Notes under the pieces: generated by a model
Told to the model about the DNA's origin: nothing
The model's input: only the letters and a program-made list of their open reading frames with translations
Database searches by the model: none
Part shown: positions 1 to 11,571 of the stretch, one piece after another
How the letters are laid out: the number at the start of each line of letters is the position of its first letter
Position numbering within the stretch: position 1 is the first letter of the stretch
Position numbers and translations under genes: made by a program
Origin: Tubiluchus corallicola
Taxonomy: Eukaryota; Priapulida; Priapulimorpha; Priapulimorphida; Tubiluchidae
DNA length: 64,000 nucleotides
Assembly: GCA_030141605.1 (NCBI GenBank)
Contig: JAQGDQ010000482.1
Coordinates: forward strand, 105,939 to 169,938
Reading direction: 5' to 3'

Positions 1-168
1 ATCGAGGTCGCAAAAGAATGTTTTAATATTGGTAACTTTAACTCCCTGATGGCCATAATATCAGGACTCAGTATGGCACCCGTTGCTCGATTGAAGAAAA
101 CTGTGAGTTTCATTGCTGCTACTTTTTTTTTACGAAAATCTCTCTCTCTCTCTCTCTCCCTCTCCCTC

Positions 169-216
<48 letters not shown>

Positions 217-3200
217 TCTCTCTCTCTCTCCCTCCCTCCCTCCCTCTCCCTCTCTCTCTCTCTCTCTTTGTGTGTGTTTGAAACAAAAACAACAATTAGT
301 GTCCAACTAGCCTACTATGAAAATGTGTAAAACCTTTTTGAAACAAAAATGAAATTGTAATCAAACAGTGTAAACAGTGTTTACTAATTTTTTTCTGATA
401 ATCACTTGCATATTTTTATTTTTAGTGGGCCAAGGTAGACAAGTCCAAGTTTGATGTGTTGGAGGTATGTTTGAGTGTTTCAGATTTAATTTCGTTTTTT
501 ATGTATGATGTGATGCTGCCATTGTTTCGTACAAACTGCATGAAAAACGTGTCATGCTCAAAACATAATTTGTTTTTTTTTAAAGTGTTACTCTTGGGCT
601 TTCTAGGTTTAGCTTGATTTGTGTAATTGATAAACTCGTGAGTCAAATTATATCAGGGTTATAATAATAGTAATAAAAATAAAAATTAAATTGAAAGGCA
701 CTGGAATGGTTGATGGGAGCTTTGGAGAGGGGATGCATTGTTTAGGAAAGGTTACTGTTTCACCTGTGACGCTGTTTTCATGCCATATTTACTGTAAACT
801 GAAAAAGTATTTGTTTATTTGTTTGTGTATTTGATTTTGTATGTTTGCTTGTATGTTTGTTTGTCTATTTGTTTGTTTTTTCATTTGAAACAAAGAAAAA
901 TGGTACCAGTATCTTTGCATTGATATCGCATGCTAAGCGTGAAACTTGGAAGTCGCTAAAGTGCTGTTTGCGAAGCGTCAGTGACAGTTAATCTACTTTT
1001 ATAGGTAGCAATGGCACCAGCGTCTAATTTCCATAGTTATCGGTCTACATTACAAGCCGCCGTCTGGAGGTCGAAAAGCGGAACCGACGACAGACAGAAA
1101 GTGAGTGTTTTTAGACTGCAATACTATCATATGTCAAAAATTTTCACTATGGGTACTTGCTATAACTTAAACTTTTCTAGTTATTCACAAATCCCAAATC
1201 TCCATTTCATGAGGTTATTTTGATACCAAGCTCATCACTCTGTGTTATTTCTAAGCTGAGATAATCCATATTGAAGTTGAGGCGGAGGCTATGCACTGAA
1301 AAAATCTCTGTCAAAGTTAGCCATTGTTTCTTGTCGCATTTCTACAAAACCGTATTTAGTAATCGTATGAAATTGAGGTATCTCTGATGAACTTTGCAAA
1401 AGCACATTGAAAGTTAGGTTTAAATTCAGTAGATGGTTCTTCCTGACGAAGATCTGGGTTTGGCAACAGAAAAAACCTGAAGCAAAATGACCACTTCCTC
1501 GAGTGGAGTTGGATAACACAAATTTTTCACAATTGCAATACTAGTTTTTAGACACAGAAGCAGATGGGGGTTTTAAAATTAAATTTTTGATATTGTTAAT
1601 GAGATTTCCAGGATGTTTGATGTTAGGATATAAAAGTCTAATATATTTAGCGTTTGTTTTTATGAGAAAACAAAAAAAATCAATTTTTGATGTATTCTAC
1701 TTTGAAGCATCATAACATAGTTTTAACCTGTGCCGACTTACGACTTGCAAGCACACATATATGGTGAATTCATTTTGGTCGCCGGTGAGCAAAGTATGAT
1801 ATTCTAAGCTACTTTTTTTCAACTTCGACATTCTTCACTCTTTTACGTCATTTCAGATCATCGTACCGCTCTTTAGTTTGCTATTGAAAGACATCTTCTA
1901 CTTGAATGAAGGCTGCGCGAACAGACTTCCCGACGGCCACATCAACTTTGAAAAGTTTTGGCAACTTGCCAAGCAGATTGGTGAAGTCATGGCCTGGAAA
2001 CGAGTTCAGGTAAATTACAGTTTGCATCTAATTAGTCAATGAAAACCCAACGTATGCATTGTGATAGTGTGACGGTTTCAATAGATTTTACTAGAAAAAA
2101 AGAAGGAATTTTGCTGGTGTTTTTCTTAGTTTTAATCATTACAAAACCTTGATATTTATTTAAAGGAAAACAGAACAGTTTTTAAATCACAGCTCATGTC
2201 GCTGTAGAATCAGGAAAACATCATCTTTTATTTGTTAAATTTATGGCAATTATGATAATCGTTGAATTATTTTTAGCTATTAGCTTTAGACATTTGATTT
2301 TTGTAAGCATGATTATTGATGACATCAGCATGAGGATGAAAATTTTGCAGTGACATAAGTTTTTAATTTACTTTTTATGAAAGCGAACGGAGCAGTTCTG
2401 TGTTTAACTGAGAGTGAGGCACAAAAGCTCGTTCTCAAATTCCAATTTCTAATTTCGAATACATTAATGGGATAACATCTGTGTTTACATGGCTGTGTTT
2501 GTAGTCTGCCAACGTAGTACAGCACTTTCACAATCCACATGCAAGAAATGGGGATTGAAACCCATCTAAATAGCAACATCAGTGGGCAGGAGGCAAAACG
2601 AACTGGATTAGGTTCTGAACTACTAATTAGTTTGTTTAAGACAATCTTTAAAAAAGTTATGTTTACACTTAAGCTGTTTTAAAGCTATGATTTAATTGTT
2701 TACTTGCTTATTGTAGTGTCTGATTGTTTACTTGTTTATTGTAGCATTTAATTGTTTACTTGCTTATTGTAGTGCCTGATCGTTTACTTGTTTATTGTAG
2801 CATTTGATTGTTTACTTGTTTATTTCAGTGTCCATTTGAGAAGGATGACAAGGTGTTGGCATATCTGCTGACAAACCCAGTATTTTCAGAACACGGTTAG
2901 TTTCTTCAACAGTTTAACTCTTAATCTCTTATGTTATTTGGCAAAGATTCTTGCTTGCCAAGGTGTTGCTGAGGTTTAGATGTTTAACATTGTGTGCATA
3001 AAGGATAGGACGTGTGGTCTGACCTGTCACAAAAAAAATCAATAATTTAAAGTTTGATTAGGATAAAAATTGATTGGAGTAACTAGATGTGTAAGTTTTC
3101 CGTCTGGACGATAGAAACCAACTAGATTAAGCTGTCGGAAAAATTCACATTCCAACTTTAAAAGCTGATCTGCAAAACAATAGTGAAGAAATAGGTTGGT

Positions 3201-4119
3201 TTAAGTGGCTCCATCTGTATTCAAGAAAATGTTACAGAACTTCGGCCCGGTTTTGCAGAGCTGTCACTAAGTTAACGACGTCGTTATTACATTCAGTTAA
3301 TAATAAATAAGTCAGTAATACAGACGTCGTTAAGTTTAGTGATGGCCTTGTGAAACCGGGCCCTGGTTTTGACCTGCGCTTCCCTGCTTCTCTGGGTTTC
3401 CATGCTAGTGTAATACCTACTTCAATTCAAAATGTTTGTCTGCCTGTCTGCGCATTATTTCAAAAAGTTGTTAACGTGTTGCAACGAAAGTTTGCAGAGA
3501 ATTGACTGCGATGCAAGAAGGGTTCTCATCTAGTGATAAATAATTTGGATATAGCGAGAAATATCAACATTTGTTTAATAATCACGTTTTTGTTTGTGTT
3601 TCAGCGCTAGCACTAGCGTCTTATGATTGTGAACCTGCTGAGAGTTCGTTTGAAAAAGACCGACAAAAGTCTCTAAAGTAAGTAGTAGATTTTATGTAGT
3701 TTTTTCTACGGTCAACAAGCCAGTAATTAGTACTGGGAGAACTGCCCTCTCGGATCATAGTGACTGTTTTTTACCTGGTCCGTGAAAGTGCCTAAAACTT
3801 TTACACCTGAATAATAGCTGCTGAATGAAATCTGAATCTGTGAACATTTGTCATTTCTCATGCTTGTTTGTGTTTACTGGCTTTAGTGGACGCAACTATT
3901 GAGAAAGGGTTTGCAGTCTTTGGTACCACTGAGAACATATGTTGAATCTGGAAAGGGTTTGCAGTCTGGTATTCACATATTCTTTCACTAGACAAGCTCA
4001 GCATTGCTTAACTTTGGTTGCTAACTTGTAGCCTATAACCTCTCAGCTATTTCACTCACCCGAAATTGTTACTTTCGTTCACTTTTTAATTTTTATTTTC
4101 CAGGACGTCGACAAGGTGA
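1..4119 (+). CDS. RASGEF1B: RASGEF1B-like guanine exchange factor, 3' part (7 exons, 5' end off window)
   Basis: Hand-spliced exons are 1-102, 426-464, 1005-1100, 1857-2009, 2829-2895, 3605-3677 and 4104-4119. All introns are GT-AG, phases agree, and the frame ends in TGA at 4117-4119. The joined ~181 residues match the C-terminal half of the catalytic RasGEF (CDC25) domain of the RASGEF1 family: IEVAKECFNIGNFNSL opens exon 1, followed by SRLKK-like 'PVARLKKT', then 'LPDGHINFEKFW' in exon 4 and 'CPFEKDDKVLAYLL' in exon 5. It ends in the short family tail (KSLKTSTR). Family members are cytosolic exchange factors; vertebrate RASGEF1A/B act on Rap2. RASGEF1B rather than 1A/1C is my best reading but orthology is not proven. 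The N-terminal RasGEF_N module lies upstream of the window. Intron 1 carries a CT microsatellite and intron 4 a 28-bp acceptor-like repeat. No frameshift or stop disrupts the exons, so the gene looks functional. Confidence 0.9.
139..267 (+). repeat. (CT)n microsatellite in RASGEF1B intron
   Basis: About 130 bp of nearly pure CT/CCT dinucleotide repeat lies just after the donor of the first visible exon. The long open frames across it are low-complexity Ser/Leu strings and are not genes. Confidence 0.95.
2691..2828 (+). repeat. 28-bp tandem repeat of splice-acceptor-like sequence
   Basis: Five copies with an exact 28-bp period end directly at the RASGEF1B exon starting at 2829. Each unit contains a pyrimidine-rich TTTACTTGYTTATTGTAG or near variant. 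The last unit reads TTTATTTCAG and is the true acceptor. The array therefore offers four decoy 3' splice sites upstream of the real one. Confidence 0.85.
3243..3362. mobile_element. Hairpin MITE in RASGEF1B intron
   Basis: Two arms of about 47 bp are inverted copies of each other. They start GGCCCGGTTTTGCAGAG on the left and end GTGAAACCGGGCC on the right, and both carry AACGACGTC. They enclose an AT-rich loop of about 24 bp. The fold-back structure is typical of a palindromic MITE. No clear target duplication is visible. Confidence 0.7.
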
Positions 4120-5676
4120 CGCCCAACACTCATCTGTACTGAAGTCTACGACGCATGTATTTGAATGTGGACTTGCCTAGAAGAATTTTGGGAAGACGAA
4201 AAAAGAAGGTACATTTGCGACTAGAGTGTGTAGCTAGAGTGCTCTGGTATTTGTTTCACAATAGTGGTACAGCCTTTTGTGCAAGCTGCGGTGACTTTTT
4301 GGTGCTGCCACCTATTAAACAAAACAAGAAGCTACTTGCAATACCTGGTGATGCTTTTTAAATGAGGTGCTCGAAAAGGCATGTTGAACTGCAAACGTAA
4401 GAATGTGAATGTGCCTAGTGACACCATCTGGCGGGTGAAAGTGCAGCTAAACTGGTCTGTGTTAAAGTCTGAATCTCGACGATAGAATATCAGTTGTGCA
4501 AATTATATGTTTATTGTATAATATTTAATTGTTATTTTGTAATATACTTTGCAGTTTAATATGTAAATTTGTGTATCATAAGTGTCTTCTACATTTTCGT
4601 GTTGTACATATAATATATATAATCATCGTTTCTTTACATTGTAAGTAACTTCGGACAAGCATTTTTGATACTAATGAAACTTCCAAACTTCTTATCTTAC
4701 TATCTTAATCACTTTATTTATCCATCTTGTCCAACTAACTTTTGGGTAAAGAGCCATCTTGATTTTGGGTAGAATTAAATGTCTATTACGTAGCAAACTG
4801 TAACTTTTTTGAAGTGTTTTCTAAATTTAAGACAGCAAGTTTAGGTCAGTCTTTTTGATACTTTTTTATATTTATTAATTTTTACATGGTCAAATTAGAC
4901 ATAAGCTCGCAGGTCAAAATCTTATCGCGGTATCAAAAACTAGGTTACTACTTCGCTCTTAAAGGTCATATTTAAAGTAAGGACAAATTTTCTTTAATTA
5001 AAATAGTTAACCGTAACTTAAAATTTGAAACTAATTTTACCAAATTTCATGACTTGCATCTGGATGAAATCAGGCCTCGAAGTTGCCTTTTCCCCCCAAA
5101 AATTGTTTGCTTTTGCGGGAATGTCGGAAAATCATAGGCTAAACAACTGTCCTAGCAACGGTTTCCTTGGATACCGAATCGTTTCTGTGACGAGGAATTT
5201 GTAAACAATGCTACAACGAAATGCAACACGTGATAACAGAATGCAAACGCTGCCGTAACTAAAGACTAAAGAGCTCCTGGCGCCATCTAACGAGTAAAAC
5301 GTGCGAAATAAAGTTCCAGACTTTCTTAGGAAATGACAACCTTCACGTCAAATTTCCTCTTATATAAATCACCAAGAAAAAGTTAAAAGTATCAAAATAT
5401 CTTAGAGCATTTTTTCATTTTTTTTTTCGTAAAACTGAAGTTTCATAATCTGCGCTGTATTTGAACCTTTAAATGTTAAAAAGTTCAAATTGACAAGATG
5501 TCTTCTAGCCTAGTCTGATTTTAATTGTTCGCAGTAATAATAGCTGCCGCCATAGTGTTAAGCTATGTCCATTTACAACAGCCTGTCCATGACAAAGTCA
5601 CGTCTATGTTTTTTTAACTCGTATTTTTCTTGACGAGGTAAAGCGTCATTATAGTGAACGTTGCTAATTTATCATG
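4120..5676 (+). other. RASGEF1B 3' UTR and intergenic DNA
   Basis: No further coding exon is seen. The first part is presumably 3' UTR. An open frame at 4155-4361 has no recognisable domain and follows the RASGEF1B stop, so I treat it as chance. Poly(A)-signal-like AT-rich stretches occur near 4520-4620 but none is decisive. Confidence 0.5.
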
Positions 5677-6050
5677 TTTACTAGTAACCTTGAAACGTTA
5701 GCGGTATATTGTTTGCTGCTCTCATATACTTTCAATTTATGCACTTCTGAGGTGCGTGATGGGCATACCGGATAAATGGATGAACCGCATAGCCCTGCCC
5801 TTTACTAATAACCTCGAAACATTAGCAGTATATTGTTAACTGCTGTCATATACCTATAATGTATGCACTTCTGAGGTGCGTGATGGGCTTACCGGATAAA
5901 TGGATGAACCGCATAGCCCTGCCCTTTACTAATAACCTCGAAACGTTAGCAGTATATTGTTAGCTGCTGTCATATATTTTCAATGTATGCACTTCTGAGG
6001 TGCATGATGGGCTTACCGAATAAATGGATGAATCACATAGCCTTTGCCCT
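5677..6050. repeat. 124-bp tandem repeat, three copies
   Basis: Units begin at 5677, 5801 and 5925, each with TTTACTARTAACCT, then TATGCACTTCTGAGGTGC and a GGATAAATGGATGAAYC motif. Identity between copies is high and the third is slightly more diverged. Confidence 0.9.
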
Positions 6051-6299
6051 CATTTTGGGCACTTTATGAAAGCAGCATTTATATAAGAATTCTCAACTAA
6101 CGTATTCCCTTGCACAGCTAAGTAAATAACTTTGAAATAAGATGATTTGTAATGCTATTACTAAATTAGTGTTATTGAGTCTCGAACTGCGTGTTTCTGC
6201 CGCTGTCTGTTCGTCATACAGTTGTATTTCTAATTGCATATATGTTGACTCTGATTCATAAATTTTTGAATTTTTGTCACCGTGTAATAAACGTGGTCA

Positions 6300-6642
6300 T
6301 AAAGGTCTGTTCAGACTAGAGAATTTTCTGTCTGACAGCAAACTCGCAAGTGTGAACGCCTCGGCGAGTTACTCTCAGCACTTGTCGCAGTGAATAGAGA
6401 AGTAAGTGTCAGCTTGCGCTTACTGTCGAAGAGTAACTGTCCAGTGTGAACGCTTCGGCGAGTTTCTCTCAGCACTTGTCGCAGTGAATAGAGAAGTAAG
6501 TGTCAGCTTGCGCTTACTGTCGAAGAGTAACTCTCACCAAGTTTACTCTCTAGTCTGAATGCGCTTGCGAGTTACTTTGCAAGTTAACTTAGTGAGTCTA
6601 AGTTAGTCTGCTAGTTCACCTGCTAGTCTGAACATGCCTTAA
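6300..6642. mobile_element. PIF/Harbinger-like MITE
   Basis: Terminal inverted repeats AGGTCTGTTCAGACTAG (left) and CTAGTCTGAACATGCCT (right) are near-perfect complements, flanked on both sides by TAA. A 3-bp TWA target duplication is the hallmark of PIF/Harbinger. The interior holds a direct repeat of about 110 bp containing GCACTTGTCGCAGTGAATAG. There is no coding capacity. Confidence 0.75.
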
Positions 6643-6655
6643 CAGTTAATGTTAT

Positions 6656-7084
6656 TACAGTCAACCTCGCATATAAGGGACAGCTCCAGACCGGAGAAAA
6701 TCGTCCCTTATATCCGATGTCCCTTATAGCCAAAGTTGAGTCAGACCGAGAGTTATCTAGACCTGCGAGCTCTATATACCTCATCTGGTAGCCTAATGCT
6801 CGATGAACCATTTGTCGCAATGTATGTAATATACCGATTTAATACAAACACACCCAATCGCCTTGAACTGAACACAAAAATCGATCTTTATTCAAACTCA
6901 TCCCAATTACAAGACATTTTACTACTGGTAGTTATGCTAATAATGTAAATTGAGATGTATATTACAAGTACGAGTGCTTAATTTTGCTTAATTAAATCCT
7001 TATGATCCGCGCGGGGTCTCGGGCATAGGGACCTGAAGATATCGTCCCTTATATCCATGTATCTTATACTCGAGGTTGACTGTA
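6656..7084. mobile_element. pogo/Tigger-like MITE with TA target duplication
   Basis: The element runs from CAGTCAACCTCG at 6658 to CGAGGTTGACTG ending at 7082, with TA on both sides. The CAGT...ACTG ends and TA duplication match Tc1/mariner pogo-group elements. Subterminal TATAAGGGA-type motifs are repeated (ATATAAGGGA, TCCCTTATA). About 425 bp, non-coding; the open frames across it are spurious. Confidence 0.8.
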
Positions 7085-7894
7085 TTTTATGCATCTGTCA
7101 ACTTTCTTTAAAGCGTTACAGAAAGTACTTCCAGAGTTTATCATCTGTATTATCAACCCAGTGAGATTATTAATATTACTACTATTGTTAATCTTTAGTG
7201 CTATTATTTAATTTTATAGTAATATATTATTTATGAAACATTTTAAATGTATTTGCATAAGGACCAACAGTTTTTTATATATGGAGTAGGTTAGACTAAT
7301 TTATCATGCGTGTTATTGACGCGGCTTTTCAAAAGTCGTGTTGAGGCAAAAATATGTTACTAAAATGTCATTAAACCTACCATTTGCAGTTTTCGAATTC
7401 ACAAAAGTATTATGAAGACATTAATAATACCGTAATATGGTAAAACGTTTTGTTTAAAAAGATTGTGACTTTCTCCCCCCCCCCCTTCAGAATAAGTTTG
7501 TTTTGGTATTACACATTTTTGGTGTTTTTTTATCCAAAAATGATTATTTTGGTTGTTTTTCACAAATTCTGGAAAAAAAGTCAAAATGCTGTTATTGTTC
7601 TTACTGGGTCTATGTAATGATTAAAACGTTGATTTAGTTACAAATCTGCAAAAGTTGATTGCTAATAGTGATTATTGTACAAAATTGTGAATATTGGTGG
7701 CTTTGTATAAAAATCGTTTGTAATTTCTGTATACGTGTTTGTTTAGCCTGCAAAACGGTGTTTTGTAGATACAACTTACTGGACTGAAACGTGGTGTAAA
7801 TTTAGCTTAGTAGTTGTTCGAATTTCGTGAAATATGAAATTCTGCCTCAGATTTATCCTCATTTGGCAGGAAATATTCAATAAATTAAAAACAT

Positions 7895-7985
7895 TCAAGT
7901 GATCTTGGTTTTGAACCAGCATCCTTTGCATTACAACTCGAGTGTCTACAACTGAATCAAATGTAATGTCATTATGATAAAGAGA
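7895..7985 (-). mobile_element. tRNA-derived SINE-like fragment
   Basis: Read on the minus strand, the segment contains GGTTCAAAACC, a good RNA polymerase III B box. Upstream lies ACTCGAGTTGTAATGCAAAGG, which resembles the anticodon region of tRNA-derived SINEs. The A box is degenerate. No functional tRNA cloverleaf is evident. Confidence 0.35.
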
Positions 7986-8109
7986 CGGGTGTTACTTCCA
8001 ATGCAGATGCTAGGTGACTTTTGTAAGGGTTGGTTCACTTGTACTAGAGAATAACTGTTGAATTTCAATACTGCATTTTAATTCTAATTCTTATGGTCTT
8101 TATTAAATT

Positions 8110-8185
8110 GAATGTATTTTGGGGCAAGTTTAGCCTCGTGCAATTCAAGGACACTGGTTCAAATCCCAGCTCACCTTCATTCATT
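8110..8185 (+). mobile_element. tRNA-derived SINE-like fragment
   Basis: GGTTCAAATCCCAG at about 8157 is a consensus B box, preceded by TTAGCCTCGTGCAATTCAAGG as in tRNA-derived SINE heads. The A-box side is poor. I see a relic, not a tRNA gene. Confidence 0.35.
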
Positions 8186-8189
8186 TGCT

Positions 8190-11100
8190 TTCTTTGATCA
8201 AACAGTTTTGTATTCGGAAGTTCAGTAATTGTGAATTTAGCCATTAAATCATGTTCTTAAACCGAGTCTAATTTTATGGGTTGTTTAGTCTGCTGGCTGT
8301 GTAATTTTCATTTCATTGTCATCTGTGGAAAGAAATTTGAGTTTGTCGGCTAATTATGGCGTCTTTAAAATTTAATACTCAGAATAGCTTAATAAAATTA
8401 CTTATTAACCTATGATGATTTTTATTGTTTTTTCCTTTAACCTAAGAGCAAAGCTATTATATTATTGGCAAAGCAAAATGTCTATATTTTCAGGTTTGTA
8501 TCAATGCATGCACCTGGTTTGTTTTGTCCAGTTTGTCTGTCTGCGTGTTGCAACCCATAACCTCAATAAAAAATGATGAACACTTTGGTACAGGTTGATT
8601 TCCTTTATTACTGTGCTCAAAAAAAGAAGTGAAGGCGGTGTAGAGGGGGGTCAGTTTCAACGTAAATTGCAGTCTGAAATAATAAAAGTAAAAAGCAACA
8701 TTTAGAACTTAATAATTTACTTAATTTACACACTACAACAAAAATTAAATTTAAAGCACTAACCTCAGTTTAGGTAAATCAAAAAACCATAAAATATCAT
8801 TTGAAGCAAACATACCTTAACAAACTACATTACGAAATTTGAAATCTGAACTTTGCCAGCAGACCATGAAACCTGAACTACCACTGCCCAACATACAATA
8901 GCCAGGACCCTGTTACACCTCATTACCTCTAGTTGAAGCCCAGTAAATGGTATGTAAATAGATAGTACAGTAAACAGTTTAAGAAATAGGTAAATTATTT
9001 TTACAGGTAAATAACCAAAAGATGGCAGCACCTCCCTAGGATACTACCACCTTCTGCTAAGTCTAAGTCTAAAAAAACATTAATTATGGCACAACTGCGT
9101 AACAAAATGCATATTATCAAATGGTTTCCTTAACAATACATGGTTATAACGCCAAACTTATTTAACGCCAAGTTTTACTGGGGTCCCAAAGTAGGCGATG
9201 CAAAGAGTTTTGATTGTAAAACTATAGACCTACCTTGCATTCTTATGGTATGTTTTTGACTTCTCAGCTAGGAGTAACTTACTTTTGGCAACTATAGTCA
9301 TGCCATTAATTTGGCATTTTACTTCCAATCTTTTACATGTTATCATGCCTCTCTTCAGGTTTGTGATGAAAGAAAAACTATGTTGAAAAGGCGTATCAAT
9401 AAAACTGAGTTTTCCCACCACCGTTTCACACTTCTAACCTTTATTGAACATTTTTCCTGATAGATGGCACCACACACAAATGCGGTATAATATTTTGCTA
9501 GGTCATTAAGGCTGTAGTTGCATAAGTGAAGTAACTTTGTTGATTCTCCGGACTATAATTGTCAGGACTTTGTACTTTCACAAAAAAATTGAAAGTAACA
9601 ACTGATCCAGGTTCAACTACTGTCCTTTTTCGGTGGTAAAGCAAACAATGAAGCGATAACATTATATAAAAAAGACAAATTAACCCGGTGAACGTAGTTT
9701 TATCAACTAGTATTAACAATTTATTAAAGATAATTACATTATTGCAATAGTTGTGAATATAGACTATAGAGCACAGAACGAAATTAATTTAAGACATATA
9801 CAATATCTGGTCTTATACGATGAATTATACGAAACTTGGTTGAATCAGAATGGTAAAAATGTTTAAATTAGCGCTACTGCTACTAGTATCACTACTCACT
9901 AGAAGTAAATATTATAGCTCCACTATAGCATTAAGATGGCATAACAGGTATGTATGCTATATAGGCTTTCTAGTATGCTAAATCATGAGTTTGTTAGATC
10001 ATAGAACGGGTAAATTAATCAGAAGTAATTGCGTCAGAGTTTTGCTCTTACAGAATTTCCACCACTGTAATCTAACTTTCTACATGTAACATAACTAGCC
10101 ATCTGTAAACAACGACATCACAGTGTCGCCATCTACGATCAAACATTAACACAAATTAACAAAAAATGAAACTTTAAAAACTTTTCACAGTACGTCTGAT
10201 ACATAGAAAGCCCACCAGCTATAGGGCAAAATTGTTAAAAATGCTAATTTATATAAATGTAGAGGACACCGGGGTAAATTTTAACACAAGAAAACTGACG
10301 TTTGGATGACAGTGAGATGAAAGACTGTTGGTAATGGCGGACTTTTATCGAAACATTAATAAACAATGCAATTTTATATTCAATATTTTACATTTCTACA
10401 AACTAATTACAATTAAATTTAAAGTCATGATTACAATATTGATAATAAAAAATTAACTAGCAAAATAAAGCGTATAAAGCAACTCTATTCACTGCTTATT
10501 AACAATTTCTATTCTAATTAGTCCCATGATAATCATAATACAGTAAGGTAAGAAATAGATGCAGCAACAGATAAGACGTGCTGCTACAAGAGTTTACCGC
10601 CTTTGCATTCAATACCAGTTCATAGTTAATGCAGACGTTTTTGGCAGAAACGGCACATAGCAAATGTTCGAGAGTAATTCTTGACGAGGCACTGAACCAT
10701 CAGAATGTGTTAGTCACGTTCACATTCGTATACATCGTCTACCGTCAAGGTAACTGGTACGGCAAACCAAACAATTTAAGAGAGGGGTTTTCACAATAGT
10801 CACCCACCCACTACTTGCTTGATTCGGCATGGCTCAACTTCATCGACGATGCAACATGCCCACTCAGCTGTTTTCTGGCCTGCAGATTTGATCTGCCTCC
10901 AAAATATGCGATTTCGCAAGTGATTGCAAAATTGTTTGCAAGTCATTTAAACATTAATATTATGTAATAACAATAATTTAAACATTATATCATATTTAAT
11001 CATTAGTCTTAGTTCAATTATTGCAATTTCTTTACGTTCATAGGGAACTATTAAGAATTAGTTAAATAAAGCCATTTTATTTCCACTTTTCTGGAGGAAA

Positions 11101-11570
11101 AAGCTGCTTACAAATTTCGCTTTTTACTACGGGTCTCTTATTTGTGGAAGTCATCGCGCCAGAAAGCTACGTCACTTGCTTTAAGAAGAAAGCTAACAGG
11201 TAACTTCTATGACTCAAAAAAACAAATCATAAGAATTTTAGTTGTCTAGACCAGAACATATTCTCCCTTTCTCATTGCAATCATTTTACTTTGAAAATCT
11301 TTGGTCTGTTTTGGCACGCCCTGTACAAAAGAAGGGCAAGCTAGTTAAATTCAATATTCGAACTATTAACCTTGGCCATGACATGAAAATGACACACAAA
11401 CAAAGTTAAACATACCTATTACATCTGTGCTCATAGATCAAACTGTGTATTTGTACAGGCAAACATAAGATAGTTGCATAGAGTGCAAGGCATCAACGTA
11501 CTTTTTTCTCTCAGAAACATGTAGTAAAGTCCCAGCCCAGAACAAAACAGTGAGAATCGGGGGCGCCATT
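8190..11570. other. Intergenic DNA without a recognised gene
   Basis: This stretch is AT-rich and shows no conserved ORF on either strand. The short frames at 8825-9031, 9230-9421 and 9498-9719 (minus) have no recognisable domain. A few AGATGGC-core motifs (about 9016, 9462 and, reversed, 10128) resemble CTCF-type sites. Confidence 0.5.
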
Positions 11571-11571
11571 T

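Noticed and set aside
49-330. 93-codon frame starting MAIISGLSMAPVARLKK as a separate small gene
   Set aside because: Its first part is the RASGEF1B exon (frame confirmed by family similarity and donor at 103). The rest is a CT microsatellite.
1011-1223. 70-codon frame starting MAPASNFHSYRS
   Set aside because: It is RASGEF1B exon 3 read through its donor at 1101.
7399-7584. 61-codon minus-strand frame across a poly-C run
   Set aside because: Low-complexity sequence with no similarity.
8110-8185. Functional tRNA gene
   Set aside because: A B box is present but no acceptor stem, D arm or anticodon arm can be folded; it looks like a SINE relic.
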